The notes beneath the pieces were generated by a model. The model did not search any database, had not been told where the DNA came from, and saw only the letters and a list, made by a program, of their open reading frames with translations. Positions 16,547 to 25,937 of a stretch of 64,000 nt of DNA are shown here, one piece after another. The stretch is from Methanolobus zinderi (GTDB lineage Archaea > Halobacteriota > Methanosarcinia > Methanosarcinales > Methanosarcinaceae). Both the position numbers and the translations under genes were made by a program. How positions within the stretch are numbered: position 1 is the first letter of the stretch; every line of letters begins with the position of its first letter. Location: the NCBI RefSeq assembly GCF_013388255.1, contig NZ_CP058215.1, forward strand, positions 1,984,001-2,048,000, read 5' to 3'.

Positions 16547-18691
16547 GTGGGTAAAAGACATCTGGAAGTAATAAAATTGCAGGAAAGAAGGACAGAGCGG
16601 AGTGAAAGAGGAGCGAACAGATTAATAAACGAAAAAAGCCCGTATCTTCTTCAGCATGCATACAATCCGGTGGACTGGCACCCCTGGGGAGAAGAAGCAT
16701 TCCGGAAGGCAAAGGCAGAAGACAAGCCTGTCTTCCTTTCGATCGGATATTCTACCTGCCACTGGTGCCATGTAATGGAGAGGGAATCCTTTGAGAATGA
16801 GGAAGTTGCACGCCTGATAAATGATACGTTCGTTCCGATCAAAGTTGACAGGGAAGAACGACCGGATATAGACAGCATATACATGTCCGTTTGTCAGGCA
16901 CTAACAGGACGCGGAGGCTGGCCACTTACAATTTTCATGACGCCTGAAAAGAAGCCCTTCCTTGCAGCAACATATATCCCCAGAGAAAGCAGATTTGGTG
17001 CCACCGGTATGCTGGATCTTATTCCCATGCTGCAACAGACGTGGGCACAAAAGCGTGAGGAGCTTATATCGAATGCAGACCAGATCGTTTCAGCAATTTC
17101 CGAATCTACAAAAGAATCAGATGAGGCAACTCTGGACAGGGATGTTCTGGACAGAACATACCAGATGTTACGTAATAACTTTGACCCGGTCAGCGGAGGT
17201 TTTGGAAACGCACCGAAATTCCCGACCCCGCATCACCTGACATTCCTGCTTCGCTACTGGAAAAGGACAGGTGATAGTGACGCATTTGAGATGGTGGAAA
17301 GAACACTTCAGGAAATGCGGCGTGGTGGAATATACGACCATATAGGATTTGGTTTTCACAGGTACTCAACTGATAAACAATGGTTTGTACCCCATTTTGA
17401 GAAAATGCTCTACGACCAGGCACTGATCTCCATGGCTTTCACCGAAGCATATCAGGCAACCCACGAAAAAAGATATAAAAAAGTTGTCAGGGAGATATTC
17501 AGATATCTGATAAGAGATATGCTCTCACCGGAAGGCGCATTCTACTCTGCAGAGGATGCCGACAGTGAAGGGGAAGAAGGAAAATTCTATGTCTGGACCG
17601 AAGATGAGATTGACGATGTACTGGAAAAGGATGGAGCAGAATTCATAAATAAATTCTTCAACATCACTCCCGGTGGAAATTTCATGGAAGAAGCCACCAG
17701 AAGCAAAACAGGCACGAATATCCTTCACCAGAAGAAGGATCTGGAAAATTTTGCTGCAGAGAACAATATGGACTTCCCAGACCTGAAAGCCAGGTATGAG
17801 ACAATAAGGCAAAAACTGTTCGACCATCGTGAGAAGCGTATACGTCCGGCAAAAGATGATAAGATACTTACTGACTGGAACGGCCTGATGATAGTTTCAC
17901 TTGCTAAAGCTTCCGCTGCATTTGGTGATAAAGAGTATAGGGAACTTGCCATCAGGGTTGCTGATTTCATTATTAAAGATATGCAAAATCAGGAAGGCAG
18001 ACTTTTACACAGATACAGAGAAGGCGAGGCCGCTGTAGAAGCTTTCCTTGAAGACTATGCATTTTTCATCTGGGGTCTTACTGAACTCTACCAGGTGACA
18101 TTTAATACAAAATACCTGAAACAGGCACTAAAGCTAAATGAACATCTTATAGAACATTTCCTGGATAAGGAGAACGGTGGATTCTTCCATACTGCCGACT
18201 ACTCCGAATCCCTGCTATATAGGAACAAGGATGTATATGACGGAGCCAGTCCTTCAGGCAATTCAATATGTGCACTCAATCTGCTACAGCTTGGGCGCAT
18301 GACAGCAGATACGGATCTTGAGGATCTTGCCAGGGGGGTCTTTGATATATTCGCAAGTCAGGTTCAGAAAGTTCCCCTTGGGTACACGCAGCTTTTGTCG
18401 GCACTTGATTTTGCTATCGGTCCTTCCAGGGAGATCGTAGTTGTGGGTAAATCCGGAGACGAGGATACCGAAGAAATACTGTCCTGCATAAACCATGATT
18501 TCATTCCGAATAAAGTGCTGGTCTTCAAGCCTTCCGGAGAGAGTTCAGGAATAGAGAAGATGGCAGGATTTGTCAGTGAGATGGAAATGAAAGATGGAAA
18601 AGCAACTGCCTATATCTGTGAAAACTATAACTGCAGTCTTCCTGTGAACAGCAGGGATGAAGTATATAAACAATTGAGAACAGACACTTGA
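16547..18691 (+). CDS. YyaL/DUF255-type protein: thioredoxin-like domain plus (alpha/alpha) barrel
   Basis: 714 residues of the DUF255/YyaL (SSP411) family. After a charged N-terminal extension of about 25 residues comes the signature [21 protein letters not shown] and a thioredoxin-like [15 protein letters not shown] (CxxC near residue 75). The long helical part that follows resembles glycan-processing (alpha/alpha)6 barrels ([49 protein letters not shown]). The biochemical role is not established. The start is GTG 16547 with weak CGGAG upstream; the extension may be shorter in reality. F390 synthetase follows 36 bases later on the same strand. Confidence 0.88.
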   Translation: MGKRHLEVIKLQERRTERSERGANRLINEKSPYLLQHAYNPVDWHPWGEEAFRKAKAEDKPVFLSIGYSTCHWCHVMERESFENEEVARLINDTFVPIKVDREERPDIDSIYMSVCQALTGRGGWPLTIFMTPEKKPFLAATYIPRESRFGATGMLDLIPMLQQTWAQKREELISNADQIVSAISESTKESDEATLDRDVLDRTYQMLRNNFDPVSGGFGNAPKFPTPHHLTFLLRYWKRTGDSDAFEMVERTLQEMRRGGIYDHIGFGFHRYSTDKQWFVPHFEKMLYDQALISMAFTEAYQATHEKRYKKVVREIFRYLIRDMLSPEGAFYSAEDADSEGEEGKFYVWTEDEIDDVLEKDGAEFINKFFNITPGGNFMEEATRSKTGTNILHQKKDLENFAAENNMDFPDLKARYETIRQKLFDHREKRIRPAKDDKILTDWNGLMIVSLAKASAAFGDKEYRELAIRVADFIIKDMQNQEGRLLHRYREGEAAVEAFLEDYAFFIWGLTELYQVTFNTKYLKQALKLNEHLIEHFLDKENGGFFHTADYSESLLYRNKDVYDGASPSGNSICALNLLQLGRMTADTDLEDLARGVFDIFASQVQKVPLGYTQLLSALDFAIGPSREIVVVGKSGDEDTEEILSCINHDFIPNKVLVFKPSGESSGIEKMAGFVSEMEMKDGKATAYICENYNCSLPVNSRDEVYKQLRTDT

Positions 18692-18727
18692 AATCAACGG
18701 AAATACATTCACAGGGCAGGTAAAAAA

Positions 18728-20080
18728 ATGGAAGCAACAGGATACTATAACCCGGAAATAGAAACCATGGACCGAGGGGAACTTGATGCCCTCGTGGAAG
18801 AAAGAATAAGGTATACGGTAGATTATGCTGCAAAAAATTCCCCATTTTACAGCAAATGGTTCCGTGAAAACAACATCAAACCATCTGAGATTAAATCCCA
18901 TGAAGACCTGCTTAGCCTGCCAATAATCTCCGGGAAAACCATACGTGAGAACCAGCCTCCTGAAATCGATGATTTTGCCCTCAGGTCGGTTGACTGGAAA
19001 GATGTGTTCACAATACATGAGACAAGCGGCACAAGCGGAACCCCGAAATCGTTTTTCCTTACATGGGAGGATTGGGAACGTTATGCAGAAAAATATTCAA
19101 GGAGTTTTATGTCCCAGGGCTTCGGTCCCGGGGACAGGGTAATCATCTGTGCATCCTATGGCATGAATGTGGGCGCAAATACCATGACACTGGCAGCCAG
19201 AAATATCGGAATGACAATCGTGCCTTTGGGGAAATGCACATTCCCCACCAGAGTAATGAGCTCATACAGACCCACGTCCATTGTGGGCAGTGTCTTCAAA
19301 CTGATACACCTTGCAAAAAGGATGAAGCAGCAGGGGATGGAGCCTTCAGAATCAAGCATCGAGAAACTTGTGGTAGGAGGCGAGAGCTTCCCGGAGGAAT
19401 CACGTAGCTATGTCTCTGAGCTCTGGGGTTGTGATGTATTCAATACCTACGGAAGCACTGAAGGTACCATGTGCGGAGAGTGCTCATATATTGACGGACT
19501 GCATGTCCCGGAAGACCTCGTGCACCTTGATGTCTATGATCCCCATATGAAGGATTTCGTAAAGGATGGAGAATGTGGTCGGATAGTCCTGACAACACTC
19601 CTGCCCGTGGGAGCAAAGTGCGGCACACTCTTACTCAATTACGACACAGAGGATACCACCGTGGTTACCACTAGGGAAAAATGCGCCTGTGGCAGGACCC
19701 ATATGAAAATACTGAATCCCCAGAGGGAAGCTGAAACATTCTGGGTGGCAGAGACACCTTTTAACCGCGTTGATGTTGAGAAGGGTGTGTTCCAGCGTGA
19801 GAATATGGAATATCTTACCGGCGAGTACGAGGCTTTCCTTTACGGCGGAGAGGATGATGAAACCACATTAAGAGTAAGTGTTGAATGCGAATACCCGGAG
19901 AAATGCGACAGGGAGCTTATTGAAGAAAATTTCCTGAGATCGTTCTTCCAGTTCAAACAGGGACTCGAAGATGCCTACATACAGGGAAATCTCAATATCC
20001 TTTTCAATTATGTGGGTCCCGGACAGCTTGAACTATACAAAGTAAAAGGACGTCCGAAAAGAATTGTCGACCGACGATAG
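18728..20080 (+). CDS. Coenzyme F390 synthetase-like adenylating enzyme
   Basis: 450 residues of the phenylacetate-CoA ligase/F390 synthetase family. The AMP-binding P-loop reads ETSGTSGTPK (about residue 98), and later motifs are GSTEGTMCGE, the acidic NYDTED and CACGRTHMKI. F390 synthetases adenylylate coenzyme F420 in response to oxygen or redox stress in methanogens; several paralogues exist in Methanosarcinales, so the exact substrate here is inference. No CoA-ligase partner genes are adjacent. Likely co-transcribed with the DUF255 gene. Confidence 0.8.
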   Translation: MEATGYYNPEIETMDRGELDALVEERIRYTVDYAAKNSPFYSKWFRENNIKPSEIKSHEDLLSLPIISGKTIRENQPPEIDDFALRSVDWKDVFTIHETSGTSGTPKSFFLTWEDWERYAEKYSRSFMSQGFGPGDRVIICASYGMNVGANTMTLAARNIGMTIVPLGKCTFPTRVMSSYRPTSIVGSVFKLIHLAKRMKQQGMEPSESSIEKLVVGGESFPEESRSYVSELWGCDVFNTYGSTEGTMCGECSYIDGLHVPEDLVHLDVYDPHMKDFVKDGECGRIVLTTLLPVGAKCGTLLLNYDTEDTTVVTTREKCACGRTHMKILNPQREAETFWVAETPFNRVDVEKGVFQRENMEYLTGEYEAFLYGGEDDETTLRVSVECEYPEKCDRELIEENFLRSFFQFKQGLEDAYIQGNLNILFNYVGPGQLELYKVKGRPKRIVDRR

Positions 20081-20098
20081 TTCTGTATTCTGGAAGGA

Positions 20099-20797
20099 TC
20101 AGAAATTCCCTTTGAAAACCTTCAGGCCGTTATCGGATACTGTCAGTATCCATGGTTCCATACTATGGGAAGCAGCACGCATCTTCCTAATGCGTATATA
20201 CCTGTTTGCCACATTACCTTTAAAATGCAGTCCCAGTTCGATAATGCCGTCTGCCAGATAACCTTCGGCACCGGTTGAGGAGTCATTGATACCTGAACTT
20301 TTCTCCTCTTCAAGTATCAGGAAAGTTGTAAGGTTCTCACGTCTGAATGTCTCCAGCATTCTGTACATTCTCTTGCGCAGTTCATTTTCCCCGATGTTCA
20401 TAAGAGAATACAGTGCACCAAGGGAATCGATAACGATACAGGTACATTTACCACCGGTCTTCTCCTTGAAATCCAGTATATTCTGCTCAAGCAGTTTCAA
20501 CAGATCATCCGGGAAGTCGCCATATGTTATTCTGTAATCACTGAAATCGGAAATATGCACCCTGCCGGAGACATGTATACCCATACTTTCCATATTCTTG
20601 AGATGATTCTCTTTGCTCTGCTCAAGAGTGATATACAGACCATACTCATCTGCCTCATCCAGATAGTTGGACATCAGCTGAAAGCTGAAACCGGATTTTA
20701 AAGTACCTGCGGCTCCGGTCACAAGAACTACACTGCTCCTGGGAATATCAGTATCGAAAACCTCGTTCAAACCGGGTATTGTGTCTACAAATCTCAT
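20099..20797 (-). CDS. KaiC-like RecA-superfamily ATPase
   Basis: 232 residues, a single KaiC/RadA-type domain. Walker A is GAAGTLKSGFS near residue 28 and Walker B is CIVIDSLGALYSLM near residue 120. A TLEQSKENHLKNME segment matches the KaiC E-E/Q switch region. Single-domain KaiC-like proteins in archaea are often paired with sensor proteins or control motility. The gene follows a response regulator with a DUF835 domain by 69 bases on the same strand, suggesting a signal-transduction pair. AGGGA precedes the ATG. Confidence 0.82.
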   Translation of the reverse strand: MRFVDTIPGLNEVFDTDIPRSSVVLVTGAAGTLKSGFSFQLMSNYLDEADEYGLYITLEQSKENHLKNMESMGIHVSGRVHISDFSDYRITYGDFPDDLLKLLEQNILDFKEKTGGKCTCIVIDSLGALYSLMNIGENELRKRMYRMLETFRRENLTTFLILEEEKSSGINDSSTGAEGYLADGIIELGLHFKGNVANRYIRIRKMRAASHSMEPWILTVSDNGLKVFKGNF

Positions 20798-20866
20798 TAT
20801 TCCCTGCCTGTATATGAATACTATATCCTGTTTTTTAATTAAAGGTATTGTCCGGGTTGCGCCGGT

Positions 20867-22519
20867 TCAATCGCTTTTGTTCAATGTCTTCATCCATCTT
20901 TTAAGCATATGGAATTCTTTTTTCTCAAGAGTATCGGGATCGATCACCAGTATAAACCTTGAACCTGATGCCATTATAGTATCATTGGTCTGTTCCATCA
21001 GTTTGACAACAGAAATAAAATCATTATCAAGCAGAAGGTATTCCAGACCATCCATAAGTATGATCCCGTCATCCACCTTGTCAACAAAATCAGATATTGT
21101 AGGGTGTATCCTGAAGAGCTCTGCCGGATCTATGGTCTGCTGGTCCTGACTTCTGTTCTTACTGAGCCATACGAAAGGAGTTTTTGGAAGACCGTATCTG
21201 ACACGTATATTTTCCGGGTTGTTCCTTGTTATACACAGGCCAGGTTTTCCCTGTTTGACCAGATGGGAAAAGAAAGAATAGGCATCCCCGGAGTCCACAC
21301 AGTCCGCGAGATAGATAAAACCGGCTTCAAGTTCTGATTCGTCTTCTTCCGCCTGCTCATGAACATCTTCTGTCAGAGGTGTGATGAAAAGTCCGCGTAG
21401 CTCGGACCTGTCCTGCAAAGTGAGAATGAGATTTTTGTCGTTTTCATTGCCTGCTATCACGGACGTTGATACGTTCATGGGAACCTGGTCTCCGTTGCCT
21501 TTGACAAAAACAATTTCTCTGTCCTTCATGTCCTTAAATTCAATGGAACTTTCTCCGGCGATAAGAGAGCTCAGAGGCCTGCCTAGCAGGTCATTGATTT
21601 CCATATCAAGAAGTTCTGTTGCGTTATTATTGACCGTCAGGATATTTCCCTTGCTGTCAAGGGAAAGCATCGCGATCGGAGAGGCCTTCAGAAGATTATC
21701 AAGATACTCGTTTGCACGTTTTATCTTCTCTTCGGCCTCTTTTCTTTCAGTGATATCCGTACCGGACATCAGTAAGCCACCCACATGATCATTATTGATC
21801 ATAGGAACAAAATTGTTCCAGCCTATTATTCTCTCCTCACCGCTTCGGGTCAACACGGGGCTCTCAAAATAAGCATCCAGATCAGTTCCACCCGACAGGA
21901 AGCTGTTGAACATATCCCTGAACTCCCGACGTGCAGTGTCCGGGACATAGTTCTCAAACCAGTCGGTGCCTGTAATCTCTTCTTCTGTGTAGCCCAGAAG
22001 TTCATATCCCTTTTTGCTCATGAGCCTGACATTACCGACTTCATCCAGCACAACCAGTACAACCGATGCAAGATCCAGGTAAAGTTTTGCCTGGTCACGC
22101 TGATTTATCAGGTCGTCGTGTAATTTTTTGATCCTGAGAAGGGAACTCCCCCTTGTGTTGATCTCTATCCTGTCAAGGGGTTTTGTCAGAAAATCATCGG
22201 CACCTGCTTTGATTCCCATTATCCTGTCTTCGATGCCCGAGAGTGCCGTTACCATGACAATAGGTATGAATTTGGTATCTTCCGAACCCTTGAGTGTTTC
22301 ACATACTTTGTAGCCTGTAATATCAGGCATCATTATATCAAGAAGTATTATGTCGGGATTATGCTCTTCAACCTTTTCAAGAGCTTCCACCCCACCATAG
22401 GCGGTGACTATCTCATAATCGTTCATCAGATAGGCTTCAAGCAGTTTAACATTAACTTCCTCGTCATCTACAATGAGGACTTTGCCCTTTTTTTCATCAT
22501 CCATTCCGTGATCACTCAT
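20867..22519 (-). CDS. Response regulator with two PAS domains and DUF835
   Basis: 550 residues. Receiver domain at about 13-130 (VLIVDDEEVN, phosphoacceptor Asp in ILLDIMMPDITG, conserved Lys in FLTKPLD). PAS domains follow at about 145-265 (ending TDITERKEAEEKIKRA) and 275-375 (LLKASPIAMLSLDSKG). DUF835 occupies about 410-545 (RYGLPKTPFVWLSKN, DDGIILMDGLEYLLLDNDF). There is no histidine kinase domain, so it receives a phosphoryl group and passes a signal through PAS and DUF835, probably by protein contact. The start may be ATG 22504 instead. It forms a two-gene unit with the KaiC-like ATPase. Confidence 0.88.
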   Translation of the reverse strand: MSDHGMDDEKKGKVLIVDDEEVNVKLLEAYLMNDYEIVTAYGGVEALEKVEEHNPDIILLDIMMPDITGYKVCETLKGSEDTKFIPIVMVTALSGIEDRIMGIKAGADDFLTKPLDRIEINTRGSSLLRIKKLHDDLINQRDQAKLYLDLASVVLVVLDEVGNVRLMSKKGYELLGYTEEEITGTDWFENYVPDTARREFRDMFNSFLSGGTDLDAYFESPVLTRSGEERIIGWNNFVPMINNDHVGGLLMSGTDITERKEAEEKIKRANEYLDNLLKASPIAMLSLDSKGNILTVNNNATELLDMEINDLLGRPLSSLIAGESSIEFKDMKDREIVFVKGNGDQVPMNVSTSVIAGNENDKNLILTLQDRSELRGLFITPLTEDVHEQAEEDESELEAGFIYLADCVDSGDAYSFFSHLVKQGKPGLCITRNNPENIRVRYGLPKTPFVWLSKNRSQDQQTIDPAELFRIHPTISDFVDKVDDGIILMDGLEYLLLDNDFISVVKLMEQTNDTIMASGSRFILVIDPDTLEKKEFHMLKRWMKTLNKSD

Positions 22520-22695
22520 TCAGCAGGACCATCCTGTCCTTTAAGCAATGGTCCGGTATTCCCTTGGAATGTAACATATATAATTAAAGCATATAAATAT
22601 TATACTAACTATCGTATTAAAAAGATCAAAAATTACATATTTCAATCTTGAAAGGTATACTTTCAAACTAGTCCCATAAAAGGCTGGATATCTGT

Positions 22696-23403
22696 GTGAA
22701 TAAAGAGACCAATGAGTGGAACAGTATATTAATAGAAGCTGCAAAGGATATCCGGTATCTGCTCGAAAGAGGATATCCCGGCAGCAGCGCTGTAAGATTT
22801 GTAGGTGATCATTACAGGTTGAAAGATAAACAGCGTTTCATACTGTCAAGAAATGTGCTTGCACCGTCTGTCGCCTCAGGCCGCCGGAGAAAAAGGGTTA
22901 ACTGTACTGATACCGAAGGCCGACATCTCCTCATTGATGGATACAACGTGCTGATCACCCTGGAAAGTTATCTGAAAGGCGAGGAGATGTGGACAGGCGA
23001 TGATGGTTTCATCAGAGACAACAGGGGAGTGTTCAACAACCATGTCAATGACAGGACGACCTGCAGGGCCGTGGAGCTGATGAACTCTGTACTCATGGCA
23101 GCTAATTTGCATTCCGTGATTTTACTCCTGGATCTTCAGATGAGTATGAGTGGAAAACTCGCCGGCTTTATCAGGCAGAGCTTCAATGAAGCCTCAATAC
23201 CCGGAACTGTATGCACATCAAGGACAGTGGACCATGAGCTGAAAAAAGCAGCCAATGATTCAGTAGTTGCCACTGCGGATGGAGTAATAATTGACTCTGT
23301 AAACAATGTTCTCGATATCCCGGCTTGTGTCATAGCCGAAAAAGGAAGGGATAAAATATCTCTTTACACATTAAGTCCTGATACTGATATTACTGAAGGA
23401 TAA
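22696..23403 (+). CDS. DUF434 protein with C-terminal DUF5616/PIN-like domain
   Basis: 235 residues. The N-terminal 55 residues are the DUF434 helical domain (AAKDIRYLLERGYPGSSAVRF, KDKQRFILSRNV). The rest is DUF5616-like, a PIN/NYN-like fold with acidic residues in LLIDGYNVLITLES, VILLLDLQMS and ADGVIIDSVNN that could bind metal for nuclease activity. No substrate is known. The start is GTG 22696. It heads a run with mptN (5 bases later), pth2, a lipoprotein and truD, a mix of translation and cofactor genes. Confidence 0.78.
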   Translation: MNKETNEWNSILIEAAKDIRYLLERGYPGSSAVRFVGDHYRLKDKQRFILSRNVLAPSVASGRRRKRVNCTDTEGRHLLIDGYNVLITLESYLKGEEMWTGDDGFIRDNRGVFNNHVNDRTTCRAVELMNSVLMAANLHSVILLLDLQMSMSGKLAGFIRQSFNEASIPGTVCTSRTVDHELKKAANDSVVATADGVIIDSVNNVLDIPACVIAEKGRDKISLYTLSPDTDITEG

Positions 23404-23408
23404 GAAAA

Positions 23409-24317
23409 ATGACAGAACTTGGGATCGCCGTAACAGACCCTGAAGACTGGACTGCAAAAGCATTTGTCAAAAACTCGAAGAAGAAGGGTATCAAAGCCCG
23501 GACGATCGATCTGAGAAAAGCAAAGGCCAGCATCGGAAGCGGGCGCGCATACTCAGTGGATGAGATTGGGCTGGGAGAACTTGATGCACTGATAGTCCGA
23601 GATATGGGCTCAGGAAAAAATGATGCGGTTACTTTTCGTTTTGATCTTCTCAGGCAACTTGAGGCAGAAGGAGTGCTTGTTGTTAATCCACCGTCTGCGA
23701 TCCAGAATGCGGCAAATAAATATCATTGCTCATACCTGTTCTCAGGGGCAGGCATTCCGGTTCCTGAAACCAGGATGGTACAGGACATTGAAAGTGCTAT
23801 GGATATTCTCGAAGGTTTCAGGGATGTTGTACTAAAGCCCGTATTTGGATTCAAGGGAATCGGAATTTCCAGAATAAAGGATGGAGAGATTATCAGACCT
23901 GACGGAAGCAGCGGAGGAAAAGATATCTTTGGGCTGCTTGACTCAATGCTTCGGGAGAAGGGAATAGTATTCATACAGGAATTCATTGAGAACTCCGGCC
24001 GGGATATAAGGGCATTTGTGGTGGATGATGAAGTTACCGGCTCCATATACCGCAAGGCTGCACCGGGTTCATGGCTGAACAATCTCAGCCAGGGAGGGAA
24101 TCCCGAAAGATGCACGCTTGATAGTGAACAGGAGAATATCTGTATTGAAGCCGCCAGGGTTGCAGGTACTCTTTTTGCAGGTGTTGATATCATCGAAGGA
24201 CCGGATGGCCCAAAAATACTGGAGATCAATGCAACGCCATCCGGAGCTGGAATTTATAGTGCCTGGAACATTGATGTCACGGAAAATATCATTGATGCTG
24301 TGCTCAAACGGCTCTGA
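23409..24317 (+). CDS. mptN: Tetrahydromethanopterin:alpha-L-glutamate ligase MptN
   Basis: 302 residues of the RimK/LysX ATP-grasp family. It has an N-terminal pre-ATP-grasp domain, the ATP-grasp lid (VVLKPVFGFKGIGI), the acid/Asn metal site (LEINATPSGAGIYSA) and the FIQEFIENSGRDIRAFVVDD core. MptN adds a glutamate to tetrahydromethanopterin to give tetrahydrosarcinapterin, the C1 carrier of Methanosarcinales. GAAGGATAA precedes the ATG, and only five bases separate it from the DUF434 stop. Confidence 0.85.
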   Translation: MTELGIAVTDPEDWTAKAFVKNSKKKGIKARTIDLRKAKASIGSGRAYSVDEIGLGELDALIVRDMGSGKNDAVTFRFDLLRQLEAEGVLVVNPPSAIQNAANKYHCSYLFSGAGIPVPETRMVQDIESAMDILEGFRDVVLKPVFGFKGIGISRIKDGEIIRPDGSSGGKDIFGLLDSMLREKGIVFIQEFIENSGRDIRAFVVDDEVTGSIYRKAAPGSWLNNLSQGGNPERCTLDSEQENICIEAARVAGTLFAGVDIIEGPDGPKILEINATPSGAGIYSAWNIDVTENIIDAVLKRL

Positions 24318-24356
24318 GTGTAAAATCTAAAATAGCTGTAGAACGATGATATAGCC

Positions 24357-24704
24357 ATGAGTGAATACAAACAATGTATAATAGTCAGGGACGACCTGAA
24401 ATTATCAAAAGGCAAGCTTGCCGTTCAGGTTGCCCATGCTGCAGTTTCTGCCTCAGAGTGGGCCGACAGGACAACCCTCGAGAAATGGAAGGAAGGAGGC
24501 CAGAAAAAGGTTGTTCTGCGAGTGGCGGATACACGGGGACTGTTCGAGCTGAAAGAAATAGCAAGAAAACATAACATAGCCACAGCACTCATTCAGGATG
24601 CAGGGCTTACGGAGATCAAGCCGGGTACTGTAACCGTACTTGGCATAGGGCCTGCAAAAGAAGAGGAACTCGACAGGATAACCGGTGACCTTAAACTCCT
24701 TTGA
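24357..24704 (+). CDS. pth2: Peptidyl-tRNA hydrolase, archaeal type (Pth2)
   Basis: 115 residues, full length for Pth2. It shows CIIVRDDLKLSKGKLAVQVAHAAV split across its catalytic N-terminal strand-helix, with Lys and Asp in the usual places, then ATALIQDAGLTEI and PGTVTVLGIGPA. It frees peptides from prematurely released peptidyl-tRNA in the cytoplasm. It fits the translation theme of the operon with truD. Confidence 0.95.
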   Translation: MSEYKQCIIVRDDLKLSKGKLAVQVAHAAVSASEWADRTTLEKWKEGGQKKVVLRVADTRGLFELKEIARKHNIATALIQDAGLTEIKPGTVTVLGIGPAKEEELDRITGDLKLL

Positions 24705-24745
24705 CCATAAGCTAAAAAAATTAATAAAACATATCAGGGAAAAAT

Positions 24746-25936
24746 ATGAAAAACCTGCAAAGACAGTACATCCTTCCCCTGACCTTTATTTTAATAATAG
24801 TTTCACTCCTGGCAGCAGGATGTATTTCTGAACCAATACAGGGTGTAAAGGAACTCATGTCATCTTCATCAGCGACATTGATGGAGTCAGAAACACCATA
24901 TGAGCCGGACCCTGCAAGGCTTACGATTCCAGTTACCCCCGAGCAGGCACCCTATACACTTGAGAACAAACCATCTTCAAGTGATGTTCTGGCACCGGGT
25001 TTTGAAGTATCGAGCAGTTATTATTACTATGTGGGTTTCTACGAAGGTACCGAAGGTGTGACCAGCATTTACGTAAAGAATCAGGGAGACAATACCGTCT
25101 TTATCTACGAGTTTGGACTCCTGCAGAAAAACAATGGTGAGTGGCACGGACAGGACACCAGCATCACAATACTGCCGGGTGAAGAGAAGGTGATCGGACA
25201 TATATCCTTCAATATTCCGGAAAATACCGATGAGATAACACTTGAAGCAGGGATATCCATGATGGTCAGGACATCTTCCGGTAAGTGGTATGACTACCAG
25301 AGGCAGTACTTTGATGAGTTCACAGTAGATGTCGAGCCACAGCCGGTAATGGAGGAAAGCCCTTATGTGTACAACCCTGTGAGTACTTTTGAGCTGGTTA
25401 ACGAAAAGATAACTCCCTATGACATTGAAGTCAGAAAAATGGCTGCCGTATCAGCAAAGAAATATCCCGGCCAGTATAATATCTACCAGTTATGTTCCCT
25501 CTTCGATGATACAAGGGATAATATCCAGTATATAAGTGATCCCAGGGGACGTGATCTCTGGTCAGAGCCACGTGACACGCTGCAGGTGGGTGCCGGTGAC
25601 TGTGATGACTATGCTATCCTGCTGGCGTCACTTGTAGAATCGATCGGAGGAACAGCCAGGATATATATGACTGACACCCATGCATTTGCTGCAGTGTATG
25701 CCGGAGATGAAAGCAATATAGAGAATGTCATAGGATCCATACAGAATTATTACGGACCTCTACCCGTATATTATACAAGCGATGAGTACGGTTACTGGCT
25801 CATGATGGACCCAACCTCCAGTGTATATATAGGAGGACTTCCGGGAGGTACCGCACCTGTAGAGGGCGGATGGACCTTCCTGAACACAAGCCAGGTAACA
25901 GTAATTGATATCGCACCCCAGGACGAGGAATTATAA
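24746..25936 (+). CDS. Lipoprotein with transglutaminase-like domain
   Basis: 396 residues. A signal peptide ends in the lipobox LLAAGC (Cys26), so the protein is lipid-anchored outside the membrane. Residues of about 80-205 form a beta-rich domain. The second half is transglutaminase-like with the catalytic triad visible: Cys in GAGDCDDYAILLASLV, His in MTDTHAFAAVY and Asp in MMDPTSS. The Cys lies in the GDCDD context typical of archaeal/bacterial cysteine peptidase-like members. It may cleave or crosslink surface peptides. It sits between pth2 and truD on the same strand (42-base gap before it, 1 base after). Confidence 0.85.
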   Translation: MKNLQRQYILPLTFILIIVSLLAAGCISEPIQGVKELMSSSSATLMESETPYEPDPARLTIPVTPEQAPYTLENKPSSSDVLAPGFEVSSSYYYYVGFYEGTEGVTSIYVKNQGDNTVFIYEFGLLQKNNGEWHGQDTSITILPGEEKVIGHISFNIPENTDEITLEAGISMMVRTSSGKWYDYQRQYFDEFTVDVEPQPVMEESPYVYNPVSTFELVNEKITPYDIEVRKMAAVSAKKYPGQYNIYQLCSLFDDTRDNIQYISDPRGRDLWSEPRDTLQVGAGDCDDYAILLASLVESIGGTARIYMTDTHAFAAVYAGDESNIENVIGSIQNYYGPLPVYYTSDEYGYWLMMDPTSSVYIGGLPGGTAPVEGGWTFLNTSQVTVIDIAPQDEEL

Positions 25937-25937
25937 A

